NCBI GenBank assembly: GCA_937982565.1
Contig: CALJLN010000005.1
Span: forward strand, 1-24,369
Reading direction: 5' to 3'
Length of the DNA stretch: 24,369 nucleotides
DNA from: UBA2421 sp002343075
GTDB taxonomy: Bacteria > Planctomycetota > Phycisphaerae > Tepidisphaerales > Tepidisphaeraceae
The notes under the pieces were generated by a model. It was not told the DNA's origin. It was given only the letters and a program-made list of their open reading frames with translations, and ran no database searches. Shown in pieces: positions 1 to 8,624 of the stretch. Numbering within the stretch: the stretch's first letter is position 1; each line of letters starts with the position of its first letter. Position numbers and translations under genes: made by a program.

Positions 1-174
1 CACCCCCACCCCTCCTCACCCCCGACCGGCGGCGCGCCCCTCAGCCCGTCGAAACATATTGACTCATTTCCCGGATTTTGCTGGACAAATCGCCGCCCCT
101 GATCTAATTCTATTGTTGTCCGGCACTTGGAAACTGACCGGTTTAACACCTCTTTTTTGAGCAGGTGAGGGAAA

Positions 175-2196
175 ATGCTTCGTGCCCTTCGGCAGCAACG
201 CGCCAGTCGAAATCTAACACGTTTGCCAACCGCGTTCGACGGCGTGCAGCCGTTGGAGCAGCGCGTTCTATTCTCGGCCCAACTCGATCCGGGCTTCGGC
301 GAGGCACCCGGCGATGCCAACGCGATCGCATTCGACCGCACCAATGCGTTGCACCGCGTTTGGCGAGACACCGCCACGGGGCAACTCATGCATGCGGTGC
401 GACAGGCCGACCTCAAGTCGTGGTCGAACCCGGTTGTGGTTGACCCGCGCGCCATCGGCGGAGAGATCTCGCTCGCAATCGACCCAACTGGCCGTCCCGC
501 GGTCGCATATTCCGATGCCGCACTGCAGGATCTGCTCGTTGCCCGATACGACGGCAAGGCTTGGCAGATTGCCGGCGTCGATAAGCTCGGCGATGTCGGC
601 GATCATCCAGCGCTCGCTTTCAGTGCCGCGGGCAAGCCCTATGTGACATATCACGACGCCACCAACGACGATCTCAAACTTGCCTGGACCAACTCCAGCG
701 GAAAATGGGTGACGCATCGCCTCGATTCAGCGGGCGATGTCGGCGCTTTCTCCAGCATTCAACTCGACCCAGCCACCGGGCTGATTCGCGTGGCGTATGC
801 AGATAACACAAACAACTCGCTCAAGTTTGCCAACCAAGCCGCAGGCGGCAAGTTTGCCATTAGCACAATTGATGCCGGCACCCTGAGCGGCGTGCGGTGG
901 ATTTCAATGGCGATCGACGCGCCGCGGAATGTCATCGGAATCTCATATTACGACGTGGCTGCTCGCGATCTGAAGTTTGCGGAGTTTCGGTCGGACTGGG
1001 TGACCCGTCGCGTGGGCACGCAGGGCAACCAGGGCGAATTTTCGGCGCTGCACTACAGAAATGGCTCGCCGTCGGTCTCCTGGTTCAACCGCTCGCTGGG
1101 CACGGTGAACTCCGCGACGCTCGACAAGAATGCCTGGATCACGCGGCTCATCGGCTGGTCGGCCGGGCAGGTATCGGCGGCGGTGGATCGCTCGGGCAAC
1201 ACCGCGGTCTCCATGTTGAGCATGGATGGCAAGCGCGTCATGACCCCGGGCGACACAACTCAACGCTCGCCCACCTCGAACGATCCAAACGATTATCTGG
1301 TCGAATGGAAGACCATCGGCGGTTCGACCCGTGTCGGTGCTAATCGTCAGATCGGCTGGAACATCAAAGCCGAGGGTTGGGGGGGGTTTGTCCGCAAGGA
1401 GATAACCCCCGTGCGGTCGCTAGGAATGAAGCGATTGTTTTTGCACAACCCATTCGGCACACTCCCGAATCAGGTGATGCAGTTCGATCAGTATCTGGAG
1501 GCAAAGGCATCCGGCCTGACCTGGCTCACCAACGGCTTTGTAGAAGCGTTCAGGCCGCTGACCGATTCGGGCATGGAGGTCATTGGCTACCTCGGGTCGC
1601 TGCCGCACGATGCGGAGTTCACCCGAATTAATAAGTATGAAGATTACGTCGACCGCGTGCGCCAGTCGATCCAGCCGCTGGTGGATGCTGGTATGTCGAT
1701 TGCGTTTGACTACGTTGTCAGCGCCAAATACGACGATTGGGCATTTCAAGTCGTGCAATCGCTGCGAGACAGCGGCGTGAAGGTGTATGCCGAGAGCCGC
1801 GCACCCGCAGCGGCAACTTTCTGGCACTCGCACGCCACAATTCATGTCGAAAGCATCTTCCAGGAGTTTGATCCGGCCCAGAATGCAACCCAGGCGTGGG
1901 CTGTGAGAACGGAAAACTTGCGTGGCGAAGTGTTGCGATGGGTGGGCGACCCAACCGATGGTTCTTCCCGACAGGTATGGCAAACCAAGACGGCGCGCAA
2001 GATTCTCGCCGACGGCCATTCGGCGATGATTGGCTATAACATGCTCCGTAATGACGGATGGACCCCGCAGCGACTCTTTGACGCCGCCCGCGCGCAGGCG
2101 GCACAGAATCCGCCCCCACCCGTCCCGCAGCCCATCTCAGGAGAAGTTATCATTCCAGAGGGAACAGTGCGGGTGGGGACTAAGGTCTTGACCTGA
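175..2196 (+). CDS. Secreted LEPR-motif protein with propeller-like N-terminal half and unidentified C-terminal domain
   Basis: A 673-residue protein. Residues 27-35 (LEQRVLFSA), after an Arg-rich N-terminus, match the LEPR-XLL motif found at the start of many planctomycete exported proteins, so cell-surface location or secretion is likely. Residues about 45-330 contain about six imperfect repeats with the pattern 'aYxDaxxxDLxxA...W' (for example VAYSDAALQDLLVARYDG, VTYHDATNDDLKLAW, VAYADNTNNSLKFA, ISYYDVAARDLKFAEF), which reads as a BNR/sialidase-like beta-propeller. Residues about 375-640 form a second alpha/beta domain (LFLHNPFG, MEVIGYLGSLPHD, MSIAFDYVV, VKVYAESRAP) that resembles a TIM-barrel glycosidase fold, but I cannot name the family. 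A proline-rich linker (PPPPVPQP) is followed by a tail of only about 20 residues. The start is supported by GGTGAGGG at 164-171. The catalytic activity is unknown. Confidence 0.8.
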   Translation: MLRALRQQRASRNLTRLPTAFDGVQPLEQRVLFSAQLDPGFGEAPGDANAIAFDRTNALHRVWRDTATGQLMHAVRQADLKSWSNPVVVDPRAIGGEISLAIDPTGRPAVAYSDAALQDLLVARYDGKAWQIAGVDKLGDVGDHPALAFSAAGKPYVTYHDATNDDLKLAWTNSSGKWVTHRLDSAGDVGAFSSIQLDPATGLIRVAYADNTNNSLKFANQAAGGKFAISTIDAGTLSGVRWISMAIDAPRNVIGISYYDVAARDLKFAEFRSDWVTRRVGTQGNQGEFSALHYRNGSPSVSWFNRSLGTVNSATLDKNAWITRLIGWSAGQVSAAVDRSGNTAVSMLSMDGKRVMTPGDTTQRSPTSNDPNDYLVEWKTIGGSTRVGANRQIGWNIKAEGWGGFVRKEITPVRSLGMKRLFLHNPFGTLPNQVMQFDQYLEAKASGLTWLTNGFVEAFRPLTDSGMEVIGYLGSLPHDAEFTRINKYEDYVDRVRQSIQPLVDAGMSIAFDYVVSAKYDDWAFQVVQSLRDSGVKVYAESRAPAAATFWHSHATIHVESIFQEFDPAQNATQAWAVRTENLRGEVLRWVGDPTDGSSRQVWQTKTARKILADGHSAMIGYNMLRNDGWTPQRLFDAARAQAAQNPPPPVPQPISGEVIIPEGTVRVGTKVLT

Positions 2197-2309
2197 CGCC
2201 AATCAACCAGCCTCGAAAAATCCCCCCGCAGGAAGCATTGTAAGATGCCGCGTCGAGCAACGGCGGACTGGCGATCTGCGCCGGCTGAGGTTACTTCTCT
2301 CCATCACCC

Positions 2310-3932
2310 ATGATCGACTCAAGCACTTTTGCGGTTTTGGCCTCTGCGGGCGGCGGCTCGGGGCAGTTGATTGAGGTGGTGCTCGGGCTGCTTCTTCTGG
2401 TTGCAGGCATTGCCATGGTCGCAGAAAAACTGCGGCTGCCGTACCCGATTCTTCTCGTGGTTTCGGGAATGGTGATTGGCCTGGTGCCCGGACTACCGCC
2501 GGTTCAACTCGCCCCGGAATATGTCTTCCTGCTGTTTCTGCCCCCGCTGTTGTATTACTCGGGAAGTCATACGACGTGGCGCGATTTCCGCCAGAATCTT
2601 CGCCCAATCCTCATGCTGGCCTTCGGCCTGGTGCTGTTTACGACGGCGGTGGTGGCAATCCTGATGCGCGCGCTGATTCCAGAGATGCCCTGGCCAGCAG
2701 CGATCGCACTCGGGGCGATTGTCAGCCCGCCGGACGCAATCGCCGCCGCTGCAATTGCACAGCGCCTGGCGGCGCCGAAGCGGATTGTCATCATTCTGGA
2801 GGGCGAATCGCTAATCAACGATGCCAGTGCGCTGGTGCTCTACAAGCTGGCCATCGCCGCGGCGATGTCGGGTATGCTTCAAGGTGAGATCATCCACGCC
2901 ACATGGAAGCTCCCTCTGGTCGGCATCGGCGGGGTGCTGATTGGCCTGCTGGCGGCGTGGGCGACGCTTCATGTTCGCCGCAGGGTCCACCTGGTCAGCG
3001 TTGAGGGAACGATTGCTCTGCTCACGCCGTTCGTGGCATACCTGCCCGCCGAATGGCTCGGCTGCAGCGGCGTGCTGGCGGCGGTGTCGGCGGGGGTTTA
3101 CATGTCGCGGCAAACCCCACGCTATCTCACCGGCCGAAGCCGTCTGCGCGACGCGGCGGTGTGGGAAACGCTTGTCTTCCTCATGAACGGACTCATCTTC
3201 GTGCTGATCGGCCTGCAACTGCCCGATGTCGTCTCAGCCCTCTCCGAAGTGTCGGTGGCCACGCTCATATGGTGGTCGGTGGCACTGAGCGGCGTGGTGA
3301 TCATCGTCCGACTGCTCTGGGTCTTCCCGATGGCATGGATTCCGCGCATCGTTTCAGCCAAAGTGCGCAACTCAGAACCTCCCCCGCCGGCAAGCTGGCT
3401 CACGGTCATCGGCTGGGCAGGTATGCGCGGCATCGTAACCCTCGCCGCGGCGATGGCGCTGCCCAATGATTTTCCTTACCGCAATCACATCATATTTCTG
3501 TCATTTGCTGTAATCCTGGCAACACTGGTCTTTCAAGGCCTGACCCTCCCGCCAATGATTCGATTTTTCCGACTCGGCGACGATGGTTCAACCATCCGGG
3601 AAGAGCGAGAAGCACGGTGGGAAGCTACACATGCCGCGCTCGCCCGGCTGGAGGCGATGAGCTTCACAAACGAAGTGCCCCCGGAAGTTTCCCGCAGGAT
3701 TCGCGAGAGCTACGACGAACGTCTGAATGCGTTGACGCGCGTCCGCGAGCTAAACAACGAGAGCAACGAGCACCAGTGTCCGCTGGAAACGCTCGCCCGT
3801 GTGCACCACGAAGTTCTGGTGGCTGAGCGGCAAATGGTGACGTTTCTGCGCGATCACAACATTATCGGCGACGAAGTACTGCGCCGGCTGCAGGAGGAAA
3901 TCGACTTGGAAGAGGCGAAACTGGTCGATTAG
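2310..3932 (+). CDS. Na+/H+ antiporter, CPA1 family
   Basis: A 540-residue inner-membrane protein with about 12 hydrophobic segments in the first 420 residues and a charged cytoplasmic tail of about 120 residues. Family motifs of monovalent cation:proton antiporter 1 are clear: GAIVSPPDAIAA (135-146) with the acidic ion-binding residue, ESLINDASALV (166-176) with the conserved Asn-Asp pair, and RGIVTLAAAMALP (373-385). The overall layout resembles the bacterial YjcE/NhaG type, which exchanges Na+ (or K+) for protons in pH and salt homeostasis. The substrate ion cannot be read from the sequence. The tail (421-540) is rich in Glu and Arg and is probably regulatory. The start at 2310 has no good ribosome-binding site close by (nearest GAGG about 20 bases upstream), but it is the only ATG before the first membrane segment. 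It stands alone, 113 bases after the previous gene. Confidence 0.93.
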   Translation: MIDSSTFAVLASAGGGSGQLIEVVLGLLLLVAGIAMVAEKLRLPYPILLVVSGMVIGLVPGLPPVQLAPEYVFLLFLPPLLYYSGSHTTWRDFRQNLRPILMLAFGLVLFTTAVVAILMRALIPEMPWPAAIALGAIVSPPDAIAAAAIAQRLAAPKRIVIILEGESLINDASALVLYKLAIAAAMSGMLQGEIIHATWKLPLVGIGGVLIGLLAAWATLHVRRRVHLVSVEGTIALLTPFVAYLPAEWLGCSGVLAAVSAGVYMSRQTPRYLTGRSRLRDAAVWETLVFLMNGLIFVLIGLQLPDVVSALSEVSVATLIWWSVALSGVVIIVRLLWVFPMAWIPRIVSAKVRNSEPPPPASWLTVIGWAGMRGIVTLAAAMALPNDFPYRNHIIFLSFAVILATLVFQGLTLPPMIRFFRLGDDGSTIREEREARWEATHAALARLEAMSFTNEVPPEVSRRIRESYDERLNALTRVRELNNESNEHQCPLETLARVHHEVLVAERQMVTFLRDHNIIGDEVLRRLQEEIDLEEAKLVD

Positions 3933-3996
3933 CCCACCGGCCCGGCGGTGTTTGCAGTTTGCATAACACCCGAAACCCCAACTTACGGGGCTGTTC

Positions 3997-4002
3997 TATA
4001 AT
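3997..4002 (+). promoter_or_regulatory. Candidate -10 element (TATAAT) of the helicase gene
   Basis: A perfect TATAAT lies 9 bases before the ATG at 4012. The transcription start would fall at about 4009-4012, so the mRNA would be leaderless or nearly so. This fits the absence of a Shine-Dalgarno sequence before this ATG. No convincing -35 hexamer is visible, so this rests on one hexamer and its position. Confidence 0.45.
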
Positions 4003-4011
4003 CCTGCCAAG

Positions 4012-6558
4012 ATGCGACCACCCGACGCCGATCGCTTTGCAGATGCGCGAACCAAGCTGCTCGCGCACCTCGCCCGGCGCGGCTGGACGCCGTTCGAGTT
4101 TCAGCTCAATGCCTGGAACGCCTACCTCGCCGGGCACAGCGGGCTGGTGCACGCCCCCACTGGAAGCGGCAAAACGCTCGCGGTCTTCGGCGGGCCACTC
4201 ATCGAGGGCCTTGCGCACAACCTTACCGAGAGACCTAAACCGGCCCGGGCCAAGACGTCGCCATTCACGATTCTCTGGCTCACCCCGCTGCGCGCCCTGG
4301 CCAACGATACAACCCACGCCCTGACAGCCGCGGCGCTCGAACTGGGGCTGCCTTGGTCGGTCGAGCTTCGCACCAGCGATACATCGTCATCCATTCGCAA
4401 GCGGCAGAAGGAACGATTGCCGACGGTGCTGGTGACAACTCCCGAGTCGCTTTCGCTGCAACTGTCCTACCCCGACAGCCTCGAACGCATGAGCACGCTT
4501 CGATGCGTCATCGTCGACGAGTGGCACGAACTGATGAGCACAAAACGCGGCGTACAACTGGAACTAGGGCTATCCCGGCTTCGACGCTTAAACCCGCAAC
4601 TGCGTGTGTGGGGCTTGTCCGCCACACTCGGAAACCTGCAGGAATCGCTCGACGTACTAATGGGCCATGACAGGGTTGCAACCGCGGGAGAATCGCGGGA
4701 AGGAATGATGATCCATGCGAATCTGGCCAAAGACCTTCACATCAGCACGATGCTTCCCGAGTCTGCCGAGCGTTTTCCCTGGGCGGGACATCTCGGCATC
4801 CGCATGGTTGATCCGGTGATTGCCGAGTTGGATAAGCCCGGCAGCGCGCTGGTGTTCTGCAACACCCGATCGCACACCGAGCACTGGTTCAAAAGCATTC
4901 TGTCACGGCGGCCCGAATGGCTGGGGGAAGTTGCGATTCATCACGGATCCCTCGATCGAAAGATTCGGCTGGAAGTGGAACATTTGCTGCGTGATGGCAA
5001 GCTGCGTGCGGTCGTCTGCACGTCGAGCCTCGATCTTGGTGTCGACTTTTCCGCGGTCGATCGCGTGATTCAGATCGGCAGCCCGAAGGGCGTTGGCCGG
5101 CTCATGCAGCGGGCCGGGCGCAGCGGGCACAGGCCGGGAGAGGCGAGCGTGGCGGTGTGTGTTCCGACTCATTCTTTTGAGCTTGTGGAGTTTTCCGCCG
5201 CCCGACACGGAATCGAGCTGAAACTGATCGAATCCCGCCCGCCGCTGCGAAAACCGCTTGACGTGCTTGTGCAGCATGCGGTCACCATTGCCGCCGGCGG
5301 CGGGTTTGACGGGGACGCGCTGTTCGATGAAGTGCGATCGACGCACGCGTTTGCTGAACTCACCCGCGAGGAATGGGGTTGGGTGCTCGATTTTGTCGCC
5401 CGCGGGGGGCCGACATTGACGGCATATCCGCGCTTCGCCCGGGTCGTCCTCGACGCCGCATCGGGCCGATGGTCCATCGCATCGGCCCAGTTTGCCCGGC
5501 AACATCGACTCGGCATCGGCACGATTGTCTCCGATGGCATGATCAGCCTCATCCAGAGCAACGGCCGCAAGCTCGGTTCGATGGAAGAGTCGTTCATCAC
5601 GCGGCTGAAACCGGGCGACAAATTCATCTTCGCGGGCCGTAATCTCGAGCTCATCAGCGTGCACCAGATGACCGCCCGCGTGCGCCCGGCAAAGACCCGG
5701 AGCGGAGTCATCGCGCAGTGGATGGGCGCGCGGTTTCCGATGAGTACACACCTCGCCGATCGCGTGCGACACCGGCTCGATGAAGCCCGACGCCGAGTCT
5801 TTGCCGACGCCGAGATGCGCCGGGTCGCCCCGCTACTGGCGATCCAGTCGCGATGGTCGAGCATTCCGTCGCCCGACGAACTTCTGATCGAATCGATCGC
5901 AACGCATGAAGGGGGGCATCACTTTCTCTTTCCGTTTCTCGGCAGACTCGTTCACGAAGGACTCGGCGCGGTTGTCGCTCACCGGATTCACCTGAAGCAC
6001 GATGTCCCGGTCACTGCGACGCTCACCGATTACGGGATAGAGCTGCATTCGCCGGAGCTAATCACCATTGATGAAGCTGAATGGCGCCGGCTGCTCTCAC
6101 CCGATGAACTGGTTGAAACCCTGCTGGCCTGTCTTAACGCTGGCGAACTGACCAAGCGGCAGTTTCGCGAGATTGCGCGCGTCGCCGGATTGATCGTTCC
6201 CAACCAGCCAGGCCAGCCGCGGTCGAATCGGCAGTTGCAGGCTTCGAGTGAGTTGTTTTACGAAGTTTTCTCCGAGTTTGACCCCGCCAACCTGCTCATC
6301 GAACAGGCGCGCCGGGAAGTACTCGAACAGCAACTGGAGATTAATCGCCTTAAGGCCGCGCTGCAGCAGTTTGCGGGCCAGCAGCTTCTGCTAAAATCGC
6401 CCCCGCGGCTGACACCGATGGCGTTTCCGCTCTGGGCGCAACGCATCAGCAGCCAGACCGTTCGCGTCGAGAACGCCAGTCAAAGGATTGAACGAATGCT
6501 CAAGCGGCTGGAAGCCGCGGCGGTGGATGATGACGACTCTTCAACTTCGCATGATTAA
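4012..6558 (+). CDS. Ligase-associated DEXH-box ATP-dependent DNA helicase (Lhr-Core type)
   Basis: An 848-residue superfamily 2 helicase. Visible motifs in order: Walker A APTGSGKT (48-55), TPLRALAND (91-99, motif Ia), TTPES (142-146), DEWH box VDEWHEL (168-174), SATLG (203-207, motif III), the helicase C region with TSSLDLGVDF, and motif VI QRAGRSGHR. The C-terminal half carries the Lhr-Core type winged-helix and beta-barrel region, including MEESFITRLKPGDKFIFAGR and RFPMSTHLA. The length is that of the short 'ligase-associated' helicases rather than full-length Lhr (about 1500 residues). These are 3'-5' DNA or DNA:RNA translocases thought to act in DNA repair together with an ATP-dependent ligase, an exonuclease and the phosphoesterase encoded next. 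The next gene starts inside its 3' end, so the two are probably translationally coupled. Confidence 0.94.
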   Translation: MRPPDADRFADARTKLLAHLARRGWTPFEFQLNAWNAYLAGHSGLVHAPTGSGKTLAVFGGPLIEGLAHNLTERPKPARAKTSPFTILWLTPLRALANDTTHALTAAALELGLPWSVELRTSDTSSSIRKRQKERLPTVLVTTPESLSLQLSYPDSLERMSTLRCVIVDEWHELMSTKRGVQLELGLSRLRRLNPQLRVWGLSATLGNLQESLDVLMGHDRVATAGESREGMMIHANLAKDLHISTMLPESAERFPWAGHLGIRMVDPVIAELDKPGSALVFCNTRSHTEHWFKSILSRRPEWLGEVAIHHGSLDRKIRLEVEHLLRDGKLRAVVCTSSLDLGVDFSAVDRVIQIGSPKGVGRLMQRAGRSGHRPGEASVAVCVPTHSFELVEFSAARHGIELKLIESRPPLRKPLDVLVQHAVTIAAGGGFDGDALFDEVRSTHAFAELTREEWGWVLDFVARGGPTLTAYPRFARVVLDAASGRWSIASAQFARQHRLGIGTIVSDGMISLIQSNGRKLGSMEESFITRLKPGDKFIFAGRNLELISVHQMTARVRPAKTRSGVIAQWMGARFPMSTHLADRVRHRLDEARRRVFADAEMRRVAPLLAIQSRWSSIPSPDELLIESIATHEGGHHFLFPFLGRLVHEGLGAVVAHRIHLKHDVPVTATLTDYGIELHSPELITIDEAEWRRLLSPDELVETLLACLNAGELTKRQFREIARVAGLIVPNQPGQPRSNRQLQASSELFYEVFSEFDPANLLIEQARREVLEQQLEINRLKAALQQFAGQQLLLKSPPRLTPMAFPLWAQRISSQTVRVENASQRIERMLKRLEAAAVDDDDSSTSHD

Positions 6559-7222
6559 GTTCGGCGGCCACACCCTCGTTCTCGACCCCGACCGCGCCGT
6601 GCACTGGCCCGAGCAGCGGGCGCTCATCGTCGCCGATCTGCACTTTGGCAAAGCCGCCATTTTCCGCCAAAATGGCCTGCCCGTCCCAGCGGGGACTACC
6701 GCGGGTGATTTGTTCAAACTCACTCAGTTGCTCGACCGCACGCAGGCGAGCCGGCTGCTGATACTCGGCGATTGCTTTCACGGGTATGTAAACGACCCCG
6801 CGCCAATGCACGAGCAACTTCACCTCTGGCGTTGTGCAAGACCGAGACTGACGATCGATCTCATCCTTGGAAATCACGACCGCCGGGCCAACTCAATTCC
6901 CGATGCGCTCTCGATCACTGTGCACACTGCCCCGCTCGACCTTGATGGCATCACATTCGCCCATGAACCGATCGACGGCGCGGCGCGACCGGTGATCTGC
7001 GGGCACATTCACCCGACCGCCTCGCTGCGCGATTTTGACGGCCAAGGTGTGCGCGTCCCCTGCTTCGTGATAGAGCAACGGAGAATGATCTTGCCCGCGT
7101 TCGGCCGTTTTACCGGGGGATGCGCCGTCGCACCCAATCATGAGCGACAGCTATACGTCGCTGCCCAAGGCCGGGTAATCCCCGTACCACTCCCGCGGCG
7201 CAGTGCGGCTTGGCGGGCGTAG
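6530..7222 (+). CDS. pdeM: Ligase-associated DNA damage response endonuclease PdeM (metallophosphoesterase)
   Basis: About 230 residues with the full set of calcineurin-type metallophosphoesterase motifs: VADLHFGKAA (DxH), ILGDCFHG (GDxxH), LILGNHDRR (GNHD), FAHEP and CGHIHP (GHxH). These residues bind two metal ions, usually Mn2+, and catalyse phosphodiester hydrolysis. The opening 'LDPDRAVHWPEQRALIVADLHFGKAA' region is typical of PdeM, the endonuclease of the Lhr/ligase/exonuclease/phosphoesterase repair cluster. The reading frame overlaps the helicase 3' end in another phase. Candidate starts are TTG 6488, ATG 6527, ATG 6530 and ATG 6551. I prefer 6530 because it gives a normal N-terminus, but 6551 is equally possible. 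Expression is probably by coupling to the helicase, since no strong ribosome-binding site is seen. Confidence 0.9.
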   Translation: MTTLQLRMIKFGGHTLVLDPDRAVHWPEQRALIVADLHFGKAAIFRQNGLPVPAGTTAGDLFKLTQLLDRTQASRLLILGDCFHGYVNDPAPMHEQLHLWRCARPRLTIDLILGNHDRRANSIPDALSITVHTAPLDLDGITFAHEPIDGAARPVICGHIHPTASLRDFDGQGVRVPCFVIEQRRMILPAFGRFTGGCAVAPNHERQLYVAAQGRVIPVPLPRRSAAWRA

Positions 7223-7229
7223 CGCCGCG
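7194..7229. terminator. Inverted repeat between convergent genes, possible bidirectional terminator
   Basis: An 8-base perfect inverted repeat, CGCGGCGC (7194-7201) and GCGCCGCG (7222-7229), with a 20-base loop, spans the end of pdeM and the 14-base gap before the convergent porin stop at 7237. There is no T-tract on either side, so it would be an atypical terminator. Its position between convergent genes is the main support. Confidence 0.3.
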
Positions 7230-7236
7230 AACTTCC

Positions 7237-8553
7237 TCAGAGAAACAACTGAAACTGCCCGCGGAGGACGATTTCGTCGTCGTCATCGCCCCCGGCAATG
7301 CCAAGGCCTTTCGCACCAGGCCCCCCGCCGTTGGGCAGGTAGGTGAGGTCGAAGGTCACCTTGGCCCGGTGCGGCGTGCTCGGCTGCACATACCAGTTTA
7401 CACCCGCCACGACTTCGTGAATGGCCGAATCAGTCCCGGCAACTGGTTCATCAAACTCGATAAACCCATAGCGGCCAAACACCTCAAAATGTTCGTTCAC
7501 CAGATACGCCGCCTGGACAAGCCCGCCGTAGTCGAAGAACGAGTCATCCTGTGGCTCATTGCGCTGCTCAACGTATCGAAGATTCACCGCTGCAAACAAC
7601 GCGAGCGCCCCGCTTTCCCACTGACCATCGACCGAAGCCAGCCACTGCTGTCGATTGTCCGCCTCCGTAAAATCCACCCCTGCACCGAACGCGAGCAGAT
7701 CATTCTTGTTTCCCGCGGCAGTCAGGTCTTTGTAGCTGCTCCAATCGCCGAAACACTTTGCCTCGACCCGGGCGGCAAAACCAAAATTGCCCGACGACGG
7801 GTCATCTTCAAAATTCGTGTTACGGCTCTTGGCACCGTCATGCACCATGACCTCGACATACAGCGGATTATCCTTCTTATACAAGCCGTAAATCAAAGAC
7901 ATGCCCTGCACTCGATCAGCCAGCCCGCCCGCAAGATAGAAGTCCACCAATGACGCTTCAACCCCCAGTCGCCGCGGGGGACCGTTGAGCGTTTCGCGGC
8001 TCAGCGGGTCAAAGTACTGGCCAAACTTCATAGCAAAATCGTCGGCAAACTTGTAACTGACAAATGCATCCAGCAATCCCAGCCCACCACCCTGCGGACT
8101 TTCCCACATGAAGTTGTAGGTCAGATCGGGCGTGAAGGCGTTGCCGCTGACAATGAACTGGGTGCGCTTGATTTCAAATCCGGCCTGCGTGTCGCTATCG
8201 GCCGACAGGCCCGATCCCCCGCCCTCCCGATAATCCATCACAAACCGCGGCTGGAAGAGCAGCCCGAGTTTCATCGCATAGTTGCCATCAGCACTCTTGA
8301 GCCAAAAGCCATTATCCCACCCCGCTGTGAAGCCCTCGGCGGCGAGCCAGTGCGAGCGCCGGTCGGCGTCGTCGAGCACCTGATCGATCGTGCGGCGCAA
8401 CTCTTTATCAGATAAACGTGTCTGCTGAGCGGACAACTCCGCAACCCGTAGCCGAAGTTCTTCGATCTGCCGTTCCAGCCGTGCCGTTTCCGGTTCAGCC
8501 AGCGCAGAAGATGCGAAAATGCCCAATATACCGCATGTTTTGATGATATTCAT
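7237..8553 (-). CDS. OprO/OprP-like outer-membrane porin
   Basis: About 438 residues. The N-terminus MNIIKTCGILGIFASSALA is a signal peptide, followed by a short coiled coil (ETARLERQIEELRLRVAEL) of the type seen at the start of several outer-membrane porins. The rest shows alternating beta-strand patterns with the Porin_O_P signatures: GLLFQPRFVMDY, TQAGFEIKRTQFIVSG, KFGQYFDPLSRETL, FEVFGRYGFIEFD. It ends in GQFQLFL, a terminal aromatic/hydrophobic signal for outer-membrane insertion. Start at 8553 is chosen because GAGG lies 8 bases upstream and the signal peptide begins there; an in-frame ATG at 8574 adds 7 uncharacteristic residues. It follows the ActP-like symporter by 71 bases on the same strand and may provide the outer-membrane passage for the same substrate. 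Family members pass phosphate or polyphosphate, or other anions, so the substrate is open. Confidence 0.85.
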   Translation of the reverse strand: MNIIKTCGILGIFASSALAEPETARLERQIEELRLRVAELSAQQTRLSDKELRRTIDQVLDDADRRSHWLAAEGFTAGWDNGFWLKSADGNYAMKLGLLFQPRFVMDYREGGGSGLSADSDTQAGFEIKRTQFIVSGNAFTPDLTYNFMWESPQGGGLGLLDAFVSYKFADDFAMKFGQYFDPLSRETLNGPPRRLGVEASLVDFYLAGGLADRVQGMSLIYGLYKKDNPLYVEVMVHDGAKSRNTNFEDDPSSGNFGFAARVEAKCFGDWSSYKDLTAAGNKNDLLAFGAGVDFTEADNRQQWLASVDGQWESGALALFAAVNLRYVEQRNEPQDDSFFDYGGLVQAAYLVNEHFEVFGRYGFIEFDEPVAGTDSAIHEVVAGVNWYVQPSTPHRAKVTFDLTYLPNGGGPGAKGLGIAGGDDDDEIVLRGQFQLFL

Positions 8554-8624
8554 GGCGCGTACCTCGTTCCCCATGCGCCATACAGTACCACCGCCATCAC
8601 AGGATTAAAAGACCTTGTAATCTC

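Noticed and set aside
1..160. Possible 3' end of a gene entering from the left
   Set aside because: Two + frames are open for 100-160 bases, but there is too little sequence to show coding character.
7210..7953. Open frame on the + strand opposite the porin gene (247 codons)
   Set aside because: It overlaps pdeM's end and lies antisense to a porin with a signal peptide and outer-membrane motifs; no domain was recognised.
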